A stretch of DNA of 64,000 bases from Closterium sp. Naga37s-1. Taxonomy: Eukaryota > Streptophyta > Zygnematophyceae > Desmidiales > Closteriaceae. Shown one piece after another: positions 1 through 10,200 of the stretch (its first letter is position 1; every line of letters begins with the position of its first letter). A model generated the notes under the pieces. That model did not search any database, was not told where the DNA came from, and worked only from the letters and a program-made list of their open reading frames with translations. The DNA is taken from the NCBI GenBank assembly GCA_947471745.1, contig CANJKZ010000078.1, positions 5,584,501 through 5,648,500 on the forward strand, written 5' to 3'. The translations under genes were made by a program, and so were the position numbers.

Positions 1-1
1 C

Positions 2-3000
2 ACAGGTCCCCGCGTTGGTCGCCAGTTTTACGACCCCGCCTCGCGTCGAGTCTTTGCGTCCCAGGGCGTCACCTTTGACGAGTCGGTCCCCTTTTACCGC
101 CTCTTCCCCTACCGCACTGCTCCTCGCCCTCTCCCGCCGCTCTTTCTCGCCCCAGGTCCTCCCAAGGTATACCCCCTCCCCGCGCCAGGTCCTGCTCCTT
201 CAAGTTTTTCTCAGGTAGACCCTCCTGTCCCTGCGCCTGTTGAGGTCACTGGTGACTCCGGTCCTGCTGGCGGTGGTGCTGTCCCTGGGGGTGCGGAGCT
301 TGGGGGTGCGCAGCGTGGGGGTGCTAAGTCTGGGGGCGCTGAGCGTGAGGGGCCTGCGGGTACGGAGCCTGGAGGTGCTGAGCCTGCGCGTGAGGTGCCT
401 GGAGGTCCTGTGTCTGGGGGTGCTGCGTCTGGAGGTCCTGCGTCTGGGGGTACTGCGTCTGAGGGTGCTGAGCCTGCGTGTGCGGAGCCTGGGGGTGCTG
501 AGTCTGGGGGTGAGTCGCCTGAGGGTTCTAAGACTGCTGTTACGCGGTCTCCTTGGAGTAGCCGTCTTCGTCAGCGTGTGCCTCTCACCTCCTAGCAGCT
601 GCACGACTGGTACGGTCGCCGTCTACGTCGCGCTTCTGCACCTCAGGACTCTACTGCTGGGGGTTCTTCTGCTGGCGTCACTGGGGCAGGGGGTGGTGCT
701 GGTCCTTTGCCTGCAGGAGGTGCTAGTGTAGCTGGTCCCGGAGGTGCTCGTACTCGGGGTACTGGAGCTGCTGGGGCTGGCAGTGTTGTGTCTGACTGTA
801 CTGGCGCTGCTGGAGGTGCTGGAGCTACTGAGGGTACTGGAGCTGCTGGAGGTGCTGGAGCTGTTGAGGGTACTGGAGCTGTTGAGGGTGCTGGAGCTGC
901 TGGAGGCGCTGGAGCGGCTGGAGGTGCTGGAGCTGCTAGGGGTGCTGGAGCTGCTGGTGCTGGTCTCCCTGCACAGCCGCGCCTGTTCTTCGCTCCGCCG
1001 TCTCCGTCGCCTCAGCCACCGCCTGACTCTGCGCTTCGCCAGGTTCTTAGTCTCCCTTCGTCTACTGGTCTTCCGTTACAGCCTGGTTCACTGCTGCCTG
1101 CTCCTTCTCCGTACACTGAGCAGACAGGGGGCCTTGCTGAGCGTCGTGAGCCAGCGTCGCGTCCTGTCTCACCTGTCCGTTCTGGTCGTTCCGGTAGTCG
1201 TGTTCCTCGTCAGCGTCAGCCGGCTGTCCCTGGCCCTCACCTTGTAGTCCGTCGTCCTCCCTCTCCTTTGTCGCGTGTTCCTCTGCCGTCTCCGCCTGCG
1301 TCCTCTCTGCATGTCGTCGCTGACCCTGCGTCTGACCAGTTTCGTGCTGAGCACTCTACTGTCATGCGTCTGCTTGCTACTGTTGTCACTGACCCGTCTT
1401 TTGAGTCAGCTACTGCGTCTGCCTTAGTCGCTGAGCTTGTTGACTTTGCTGCTGCCTGTCGTCTAGACTACGCCGCTAGTCTTGTTGCTGAGTCTGAGTC
1501 AGTCTGTCCTCCGTCCGTCGGGGGTGAGTGTGCTCTTGGCACGGACGTCCTTGAGGACAGGCAGGAGGACCTTGAGTGCCTTGCAGCCGCTGCGCCTCAT
1601 CTCGTGGCCATGCTGCTTGCCCCTGAGGGAAACCCGGATGCACCAGACATCCCGACTCCGCGATCGTACGCTGAGGCGATCGCGGGTCCCTACTCCTCTC
1701 AGTGGCAGACAGCCATGGACACAGAGATGGCTTCCTGGAAGTCCACAGGCACCTACGTCGACGAGGTTCCCCCACCTGGGGCGAACATCGTCAGTGGCAT
1801 GTGGATTTTCAGGGTGAAGCGGCCGCCGGGTTCTCCGCTTGTCTTCAAGGCTCGTTACGTTGCTCGAGGCTTCAGTCAGCGTGAGAGAGTTGACTTCTTC
1901 CAGACCTTCTCCCCAACCCCGAAGATGACCACTCTTCGGGTGCTGCTGCACGTTGCCGCTCAGCGTGACTACGAGCTTCACTCTCTTAACTTCAGCACAG
2001 CCTTCTTACAGGGCAGTCTGCACGAGGAGATCTGGCTGCGCCGCCCACCTGGCTTCACTGGGTCGTTCCCTCCTGGTACCCAGTGGAGCCTTCGACGGCC
2101 AGTCTACGGTCTCCGTCAGGCGCCACGTGAGTGGCACGACACACTGAGGACGACTCTTGCGGCTCTTGGGTTTGCCCCGTCGACTACTGACCCGTCGCTG
2201 TTTCTGCGCGCCGACACTTCGCTGCCGCCGTTCTACATCCTCGTCTATGTCGACGACTTGGTCTTTGCCACTGCTGACACTGAGGCTCTCGCCCTGGTGA
2301 AGTCGGAGCTGCAGAAGAGACACACGTGCACAGACCTGGGTGAGCTGCGCAGCTACCTTGGCTTGCAGATCACCCGGGACAGAGCACGCCGCACCATCAC
2401 ACTGACTCAGTCACACATGGTGCAGCAGGTCCTTCAGCGCTTAGGCTTCACCTGGTCCTCAGCACAGGCCACTCCTCTGGCTACAGGTCACTCGCTCTCA
2501 GCTCCACCTTCGGACGAGTCCGTAGAGCCGAGTGGTCCTTACCCAGAGCTAGTGGGCTGCCTCATGTACCTGATGACCTGCACTCGTCCTGACCTTGCAT
2601 ACCTTCTTAGCCTTCTGGCTCGCTACGTGGCTCCTGGTCGGCACCGAAAGGTGCACATGGATGCTGCTAAGAGGGTACTACGCTACTTGTGCAGTACATC
2701 GGGCATGGGGCTCGTGCTTGGAGGACGGGGTGTCGTTGTCCTCACTGGTCACTCGGACGCTTCTTGGGTTGACGACCAGGCTACGCAGCGGTCGTCACAG
2801 GGTTGCACCTTCAGCCTTGGCTCTGGTTCAGTTTCCTGGCGTTCTACACGCTCGTCTTCAGTTCTCGGCTCTAGTTGTGAGGCTGAGATCTACGCCACAG
2901 CCATGGCTGCACAGGAGCTACGCGGGCTCACCTACCTGCTGACTGACTTGGGAGAGCAGCCTCGTTCTCCTCCAGTGCTGTACGTCGACAACAAGGCCGC

Positions 3001-3223
3001 CATTGCCTTGTGTCAGGAGCACAGACTGGAGCACAGAACGAAGCACATCGCTCTCCGTTACTTCCTTGCTCGAGAGTTGCAGCAGCGTGGCCAGCTTCGT
3101 CTTGCTCACGTGGCCACTCGGGCCAACACTGCTGATATATTCACCAAGGCACTTCCGCCTTGTGATCATCAGCGTTTCTGTACTTTGTTAGGCCTTGTAC
3201 CCACGCTTCCTCACTTGCTGTAG
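2..3223 (+). pseudogene. copia-1 pol: integrase tail, reverse transcriptase, RNase H; one in-frame TAG
   Basis: A single reading frame runs from the left edge to 3223, broken only by a TAG at 593-595 where related copies have Gln (CAG). Order: integrase C-terminal segment (FYDPASRR..., to about 110); a low-complexity Ala/Gly linker with roughly 15-bp repeats at 780-960; the RVT_2 reverse transcriptase from about 1660, with the catalytic YVDD at 2246-2257; then the copia RNase H with its acidic residues in GHSDASW (near 2745), SSCEAEIYA and YVDNKAA, and the usual RTKHIALRYF end. The catalytic residues look intact, so the copy could be young apart from the stop. It is 838 codons from the first Met after the stop (707). 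Enzymatically it would copy element RNA into DNA in virus-like particles. Confidence 0.9.
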
Positions 3224-3449
3224 GCTTTGTTTGTACTGTGATCTATATGTATACCTGCATGCTTGCTCTGGTAGGTAGAGATCACTGTGCTGTTGTTGTT
3301 ACATATATATCTCTGCATGTGAACTGGTCTTGTGGCCTTTTGCTTGTCCTCAGACTGCGTGGTGACGTTGTGATCCACCCTGAGCTTGCTTTGCATTTCC
3401 TGACTGGTCTTGTGACCCTCTGTTCTCCCCCACTTTGCCTATGGGGGTG

Positions 3450-3558
3450 TGTCAAACATATATATATATATATATGTTATAGTTTGGGTAGGCTTAGTGG
3501 AGTACTCACTGTGGGGTAGAACCCCTTAGGTTTCTCCTTTGTACCAATCCTCTCGACA
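3450..3558 (+). repeat. 3' LTR of copia-1 (about 109 bp)
   Basis: Starts TGTCAAAC right after a purine-rich tract, contains a (TA)n run at about 3458-3476 and ends CTCGACA. Its start matches the LTR starts of copia-2 and copia-3 (TGTCAA), and its length equals the copia-2 LTR. The end is inferred from the CA terminus and from the resumption of copia-2 sequence. Confidence 0.65.
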
Positions 3559-3565
3559 GTCAATT

Positions 3566-5667
3566 TCACTCATGCCTGTACTTTGAGATCTCGGCGTCGT
3601 CAGCGTAAGAAGAGTCACAGTGACCAGTGAGCACGACGTCCTGTCTCCCTCCAAGAACCAGCCCCACGCCTGATGTCATCGCTAGGTACTTCGCCACCCT
3701 CACAGCAGATGTCCAGTGAACTTGACGGTGTCTCCCTGGCGCAACAAAGCGAGCAAGGATGCTGAGGGGGAAGGCGAGGTCCGGGCGAGTACAAGTCATT
3801 AGGTACTCGAGGCAGCCTACAAGCTCTGCGTAAGGACCACTAGGTTCGAACGGCTCGTCAGGAAAGGGTCCGGTGAGTCTGTGGTTAACGGCAAGAGGTG
3901 TGCGCTCTACAGTGGAGTGCTGAAGCTCGAACCGCTGAAGGACCTGCTGCCAGGCCCCTAGATTTCAGCATTTTTACGCTGATTCAACTTTTATTTAGCC
4001 TTTCTTTCCGTACCAAGGCTGATTTGTCAGCCTTTTCCCCAAAAAACTTAGTGATTTTCAAGTAGTTTTTAATGGAAAATGGCATTTTTGGCCGATTTTC
4101 AGCGTAAAATTGCAAGCCAACTCTCTTTTTTCAGCCTACCCCAAAACCAATCTAGGGGCCTGCCTGCTGCACCATGTGTGACTGTGAGAGTGTAATGGTC
4201 TAGCGGCTGTGTCCCTAGTGATCTGCAGGCCAAGGTAGTGGCGCAGCTCACCAAGGTCAGTGCAAGTATGTCTCTTCTGCAGTTCGAGCTTCACGTCAGC
4301 CAAAGCAACCCTATCAACAGTGGCAAAAACCAGGTCGTCGACGTAGACCAGTACAAAGAACGGTGTGGAGCCACGACGAACGAACAGCGACGGGTCAGCA
4401 GAAGAAGGCTGGAAACCAAGGTCAGACAGGGTAGAGCGAAGTTTGTCGTGCCACTCGCGAGGAGCCTGACGGAGACCGTAGACCGGTCGCCTAAGCCTCC
4501 ACTGGGTCCCAGGAGGGAAAGTGCAAGTGAACGCAGAGGGATGACGCAACCAGACCTCCTTGTGTAGGCTAACCTGAAAGAAAGCAATGGAGAAGTCAAG
4601 AGAGTGTAACTCGTAGTCTCTCTGTGCTGCTACGTGCAGTAACACCCGAAGAGTGGTCATCTTCGGGGTAGGCGCGAAGGTATGAAAGAAGTCAACCCCC
4701 TCCCGCTGACTGAAACCTCTGGCCACATAGCGCGCCTTGAAGACCGGAGGAGATCCCGGTGAACGCTTCAACCTGAAGATCCACATGCCATCGACTACGT
4801 TCGCCACAGGGGGGGAAACCTCGTCGACGTAGGTGCCTGTGGATCTGTAGGAGGCCATCTTTGAGTCCATGGCAGCTCTCCACTAAGAGGCCCAAGGCAC
4901 TGACACTTCCTCAGTGTAAGTGCGAGGAGTCGGTATGTCAAGGGCGTCGGGGTCTCCCTCAGGGGTGAGCAGCATGGCACTGAGATGAGGGGAAGCGGCT
5001 GCCAGGAACTCCAGCTCAAACTGCCTGTCCTCTAGGGCATCACAGCCACGGGCAGACTCACCCCCGACGGCCAGAGGACTGGTAGGAGGAACAACCACAA
5101 GACTGGTGGTGTAGTCAAGGCGGCGAGTCGAGGCAAACTCAGTGACTGCGGTAGTAAGAGCGGAGACAGAGGACAGAGAAGCACGTGGGTCGGTAACAAG
5201 AGAGGCGGGAACACAAGAGAGAACAGGACGGTACGTGCGGTAGTAGTCTATGACAGGAGTAGAGAGGGAAGCAGTGAGAGCCGACTCAGGAGGAGAAGGA
5301 AGTACAGAAGGAGACGAACGAGGCAGACTAGAACGAAACAGGGCAGTACGAAGGTCAGTGAAGGGAGCAGGGGACGAGGGACGAGCACGAGGAGAGCGAC
5401 GCGAAGGCCAAGTGTGAGAAAGAGGAGGGGACAACGGTGGCAGAGGAGGAGAGAAAACAGTTGGGGAGGGATCAGGAGGAGGAAGCGGAGGACCAGAGAC
5501 GGGAGGAGAGGGGGAGGAGGGAGGAGAGGGAGAGGGGAGACCAAGGGTCCGAAGACCAGAGACAGGAGGAGGAGGTGGTTGCTGCTGTTGCTCCTGTTGC
5601 GGCTGCGACCGCTGCTCCTCCAGCTGCGGCGGCTGCTGCTGCTCCTGCTGCTGTGGCTGCTGCTGTG

Positions 5668-5699
<32 letters not shown>

Positions 5700-8600
5700 T
5701 CCTCCAACCACTGTAGCTCCAGCTGCTGCCGCTCCAACTCTCTCTCCTCTCGCTCCACCTCTAGCTGCTCCTCACAGGCACGACAAACACGGGCCTGGTG
5801 TCGGGTCGGGTAGGGGTGGGGGAGAGGAGTAGTGTCCGGAGCGGTGGTAGCCCCAGGACCGCTCTCCAAAGAACCAGTCGCACAACCCCCACAGCCAGCA
5901 CCACTAGAAGTAATAGGGTCCGTCCCAGGCTCTCCAGGTCCAGCAGAGGGTGCAACCCCAGTCTTAGCACCCCTAGGGACAGCTCCACTAACACCAGCTC
6001 CCTGAAGACTAGAGTCTCCTGCAGTCACGGGCTCAGCTCCAACTCCAGCACCCCTAGAACCAGGACCTCGCACATGTACGCTCTCTGGTCCAACTCCAGC
6101 ACCTCTAGAGCTAGCACCTCCATGGTCCTCGCCACGAAAACCGGCTCCCACAGGGTCTGTTGTAGGCTGGGAGGAGGACTGCAGGGAAGGAGGCTGCACC
6201 TGAGGGGCTACCAAGGGGGGAGGGGTAGCGTGGGACACACCTGACGGGGCGGGACCAGGGGGGGGAGGCTGTACCGGGGGAGCAGGAGGGGGAGCTGAAG
6301 TTCGGAAGAGAGGGGGAGGAGGAACCGGGAGACCTCGACAGGGGTACCTGACGTAGTAGGGGAAAGACTCGTCGAAACGGACGTCACGAGAGTCAGAGGA
6401 GTCCTCAGGGAAACCAAGGAATACGCAAGGAACAGCGCGAGGCGAGATCCTGTCCGCGGAGGTGTCGCGAACAAGTGCCAAGCAACCCCAGACACGAAAA
6501 TGCGACGCAGCACCAGAGGACCTGGTCCAAAGACTGGTCGGTGAAAACTCTGGCCGAGAGACACGTGGCCAGAGGTTCAGCTGGTGAGCAGCGTACCGAA
6601 CCGCATAGGGCCACAGAAAATGGGGGGCACGGGCGTGAGTCATGCAGGTGCGGGCGATCTCCATGACCAAGCCTATGCGGCGCTCAGCAACCTCATTCTG
6701 CTGTGGGGACTCTGGAAGCGTCCAGGACTGGCGGATGCCCTGTTCGCGACAGAATCCAGCGAGAACGCCAGAGCGAAACTCACCCCCGAGGTCAGAGTGA
6801 AGACAGCTGACACGACGACCACGAGAGTCCGCAGAGGTAAGCAACCACCGGATCAGCGTAGAATTCACGTCGGACTTCTTCGCCAGGGGGAACACTGTGG
6901 TGTAGCGGGAGTAATCGTCAACGACCACGAAAAAGAAACTATCTCGCTCAGGGCCAGGGCGTGAGGCGGGGCCCCAGACGTCCAAGTGGAGAGTCTCGAA
7001 GGGCTCGGTGGCCGGACGAAGGGAGGAGGAGTGAGGGGTGATGCGCGGCCAACCCTTGACGCAGGGACCGCAGGGTGGCGCAAGCGAAGGCGGCAACGAC
7101 GGCAAGACACGCGGGATGCCTAATACAAGACGCTGACTAGACATAGCGCGCAGGCGAGTAATGGACGGGTGTCCCATCCGGTGGTGCCACAAAACAGTGG
7201 GGTGGGAAAGCGACCGGCAGGAGCACGACGCAGCAACTGGACCAGACACTGGAACTTGGCCAGACACAGCTACCTGGGGAGACGCGGCAACCTGGTGAAA
7301 CGCGGGAAGCTGACGGGGGACAGTGACAGGGGTCGGGGGTAGTAGCTGCTGCTGCTGCTGCCGCTGCTGCTGATGCTGCTGCTGCCCTCGGGGGCTAGTG
7401 TGAAGTGTGTAGAGACCAGAGCCCGGCTCAGTGGTAAAGGTGGCGAGAGGCGCGTACGTGTCCCTGTCAACACAAACCGCAGTCTCGCCAGAAGGCTCAA
7501 TCATCACACCCACGTGCTGACTCACGAGCGGCCTCACGCCCACCAAGTTCTTTGAGAACGAGGGGACGTGGAATCCAGTCAGAGAACCAGAGGGAACAGC
7601 CAGACACGGAAGCGTAGTAGTGTAGCGAGCAGTGACTGGTCCCGAAGTGGGATCAGCCAGTGCTACAGAGACCGGCGTAGGAAGCGGGGTAAGTGTCGTG
7701 CGGTCGTGGAAGAAATAGTGCGAAGCTCCGAATTCTAGAGTGAAAGACATCGAAGCGTCCTCCGGAGCAGCTCCTGGACTAGTGTCTACACAAGTACCTA
7801 CACTAGCAATAGGCACCTCAGCAAGACTAGCACCTAAGCTAACAACACTCGAGTAAACAGAGTCAGAAGCATTAGAGTCAACAAAAACATACATAGCATG
7901 AGAAGTTCCTAAGAGATCAACCAACTGAGAAGCTGACATGCCCATCAGAGCGGGGTCGTACGTCTGAACAAGGGGAATCCAGTCAGGGGCAGGGCCGTCA
8001 ACGCCGTAGGCCAATCGAACCGTGTCAGTAAGCTGAGCAAAGCACTGACCCGGTGGGTGGCTGCGGCCACAAGGCTGGCTGCGGCGGGCACCTGTCAGAA
8101 TGTGATAGGTGCAGGGAGGGTGGACGACACCGCGCTGCAGCTGACGCTGTCCTGACCCCTGCCCCGAAACCTGCTGCTGTGGCTGCTGCGAGGGGAGGGG
8201 CTGCTGCTGCTACTGCTGCTGTCGCTGAGTTAGGTACCACGCCGCTGCTCCACCCCCTGCGGCTGGCAGACCAGTAGGTGGCTGATGAACCCGGGCGTCA
8301 CCTCCACCAGCTACAGTAGGGGAGTCACCGGCCGCTGCACGAGGTGCTCCTCCAGCCCTTGCACTCCCAGCGCCGCCGCTCGCCACGTCACCCCCACCGC
8401 CTCCACCGCCTCCGCCTGCACCCTGACCGCCCCTCCTGCCACTCCTACCCCGAGACCGCGAAGAAGTCGTAACAGCAGCTGCGGTCACATCAGTAGCGGC
8501 AGTGGCGAGGGAGGCAGTAAAGGTGGGCAGCTGAGGGACAGTGCACCCGTGGAACAGTGGACGGGGCACAGCACCAGAGGCAGAGGCTACCGAGCGGAGG

Positions 8601-9220
8601 TTGCTCTCGACGTCCTTGAGGGTCGACTCAAGGGCCTCGATAGTGAGCTCGCTAGGGTGCTTCAGAAGAAGCACGTCACGAAATGAGGCAAGGCGGTAAG
8701 GGAGGCTAGTGGCGATGAAATAGATAGTAATCGCCATGGGGGGAGGGAGCAGTGCAAGCTGTGCATCAGTGCAAGCAGCGCGGTAGCTAGAATCGAGCGA
8801 GCGCAGATGAGTGATCAAGTCAGCAGTGCGCTCAAACGAGGCGAGGTCAGGAAACTGGACGGAAGGAACATGCGACCAAGAGAGTCAGTGGTGGGAGTAG
8901 CGTAGCGGGCCTCGAGTGAAGTGGGTCTCCTCAGACTCAGGGAGGAGGCTGCTGAGGGTGATGCAGGCCGCAACGTCACGCGACTTCCACGCGGTCACGT
9001 CAGCACGCTCGTGTGCATAACGGTCACTGTTTGCAGGTGTGGGGTCAGCTGCAAAGGGTGCAGGGTGAGCGGGCTCAGGTAGGCCACCGGAAGCGTGCGC
9101 CCACAGAATCTCGTGTGCCTGAACCTGGCTCTCTAGAAGGCGACGCGCACGCAGGAGCCAGACCGAGAACTCGAGCGGCCTACCCTCAGCGTCAAAGCGT
9201 AGGACCCTAGGGGTCGCCAT
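3566..9220 (-). pseudogene. copia-2 gag-pol polyprotein, broken by three stops, a MITE and 3' truncation
   Basis: All segments lie in the same minus-strand frame. Gag begins at 9220 (MATPRVLRFDAEGRPLEF) and is interrupted by TGA at 8885-8887 and TAG at 8210-8212. A zinc knuckle of form CX13CX3HX4C follows at about 8105-8040. Next come the aspartic protease (LEFGASHYFFHD near 7730; the usual Asp of D-S/T-G is not seen, which is odd), the GAG-pre-integrase HHRMGHPS region (about 7180), and the integrase core with LDVWGP, HSDLGGEF and NEVAERRIG carrying the D-D-E triad. A Gln-rich linker (about 5750-5570) precedes TAG 4883. Reverse transcriptase with YVDD covers about 4870-4170, then the MITE, then an RNase H start ending near 3595. 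Not functional as it stands. Confidence 0.88.
3951..4162. mobile_element. hAT-type MITE, 212 bp, inside copia-2 reverse transcriptase
   Basis: AT-rich 212-bp insertion with perfect 14-bp terminal inverted repeats (CAGGCCCCTAGATT at 3951-3964 and its complement at 4149-4162). It is flanked by a perfect 8-bp target duplication, CCTGCTGC, at 3943-3950 and 4163-4170. Copia-1 has the uninterrupted site with a single copy (GCAGCAGG, complement, near 2428). An 8-bp duplication with CAG-starting ends is the signature of the hAT superfamily. A second inner inverted pair (3968-3981 with 4100-4113, 13 of 14) could let the element fold. There is no room for a transposase, so it is non-autonomous. Confidence 0.9.
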
Positions 9221-9289
9221 AGCGGAAGCGTAGAGGTGGATACTGTTGCTGCCGAAACCCTAAACACCTAGAGGGTCCGAGCAGGGCGC

Positions 9290-9740
9290 GACATGCTGAG
9301 CGAAAGGCGCGATGCGACGGGACAACAGGGCGCGATGCGACAGGACGGTTAGGACGCGACTCAACGGGACAGCAAGGCGCGACGCGACGGGCTGGGGGCG
9401 ACTCGACGGGAGGGGGAGGGGACGAGACGCGACGGGCAGGGGACGGAGCTACGGGCAGGGGACGGGACGACGGGCAGGGGACGGGACGACGGGCAGGGGA
9501 TGGGACGGGCAGAGGATGGGACGGGCAGCGCGACGCGACGGGCAGGGGATGGGACGGGCAGAGGACGAGACGGGCAGGGGACGCGACGCGACGGGCAGGG
9601 GACAGAACGACGGGCAGGGAGGCGCGTCGAGTAGGTGACAGGACGGGCGGGTGACGGGCACGACGCGACGGGCAGGGGACGCGACGCGACGGCTAAGGGA
9701 CGGGCGCGACGGGCACTACGAGCGCTACGGGCGCTTCGTG
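9290..9740. repeat. GC-rich tandem repeats in the copia-2 leader
   Basis: Degenerate short repeats built on GACGGGCAGGG and CGACGCGACGGG fill the untranslated leader between the primer-binding site and gag. Both strands are open here only because the repeats lack stops; I see no protein in them. Copia-3 and copia-4 have leaders of the same kind but with different repeat units. Confidence 0.8.
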
Positions 9741-9884
9741 ACAGAACGGGCAAGCGCTAAGGGTGCTACAGGATGGAACGAACGGCCACAACGGGCGCTA
9801 CGGGACAAAACAGGCGCTGCGGGAACGGTAGACTACGTGCAACGGGCGCGAGAGGCTCTAGCGGGATCCCTCAGGATCCTAACC

Positions 9885-9896
9885 TAGGTGATACCA
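9885..9896 (-). promoter_or_regulatory. primer-binding site of copia-2 (degenerate)
   Basis: Immediately after the minus-strand LTR end (TTGACA) comes TGGTATCACCTA, matching the first eight bases of the plant initiator-tRNA(Met) site TGGTATCAGAGC and then diverging. Confidence 0.65.
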
Positions 9897-10005
9897 TGTC
9901 AAGAATGAAAGTATTGATTTGACTAAGGTTGGTTGGAGTACATAAACCTAACCCTAAAATTTGTACCCCCTATAACACACATCACTAAGACTACAAAACT
10001 TGACA
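9897..10005 (-). repeat. 5' LTR of copia-2 (109 bp)
   Basis: On the minus strand it runs from TGTCAAG to CTTGACA, a 7-bp inverted terminus with TG...CA ends, and is followed by the primer-binding site. Internal GGGTACAAATTTTAGGGTT resembles the GGGTACAGTTTCCTAGGGTTT of the copia-3 LTR. The left flank of the element would be AATAT (10006-10010) if a 5-bp duplication was made. Confidence 0.8.
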
Positions 10006-10200
10006 AATATATGCCAGTCTCTCCAAATAACATACAAGCTAAAAACGGTGTCGCCATTTGGTAGACAAGCACATTCCATGTTCTTACGGTATTATTTGGC
10101 GTCGGAGGATGCTCAGACGTGCCTAGACTCCACTCAAGCTTGCCCATGCCGTATGATATGTTACAATCTTATGACTTGCATGTCATGTACAAAACAAGCC
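10006..10200. other. 3' flank of the SINA-like gene
   Basis: AT-richer stretch between the copia-2 LTR and the stop codon of the RING gene, probably its 3' untranslated region. I see no other feature. Confidence 0.4.

Larger units (their letters stand above)
1..3558 (+). mobile_element. Ty1/copia LTR retrotransposon 'copia-1', 3' part only
   Basis: The element enters from the left edge of the window, so its 5' LTR, gag, protease and most of integrase are missing. What remains is the integrase C-terminal tail, the proline/alanine/glycine-rich linker, reverse transcriptase, RNase H, about 225 bp of 3' untranslated sequence, a purine-rich ATGGGGGTG tract and a 3' LTR starting TGTCAAAC at 3450. 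It butts directly against the minus-strand copia-2 element inside that element's RNase H region, so copia-1 most likely inserted into copia-2. The right boundary (3558, ending CGACA) is my best estimate, because the 5' LTR needed to prove it is outside the window. Confidence 0.88.
3559..10005 (-). mobile_element. Ty1/copia LTR retrotransposon 'copia-2', 5' LTR to truncated RNase H
   Basis: Reading on the minus strand: 5' LTR (10005-9897), primer-binding site, a 0.6-kb GC-rich tandem-repeat leader, gag from 9220, zinc knuckle, protease, integrase, reverse transcriptase and the beginning of RNase H, which stops at the copia-1 LTR. The gag-pol frame is essentially continuous but has three in-frame stops (8885, 8210, 4883) and a MITE insertion at 3951-4162. 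The rest of RNase H and the 3' LTR are presumably beyond the left window edge, on the other side of copia-1. The insertion site lies about 195 bp beyond the stop codon of the SINA-like gene. Confidence 0.88.

Noticed and set aside
240-731. Leu/Val/Arg-rich plus-strand frame
   Set aside because: Out-of-frame shadow of the repeat-rich copia-1 linker; the true frame carries the integrase tail and continues to the reverse transcriptase.
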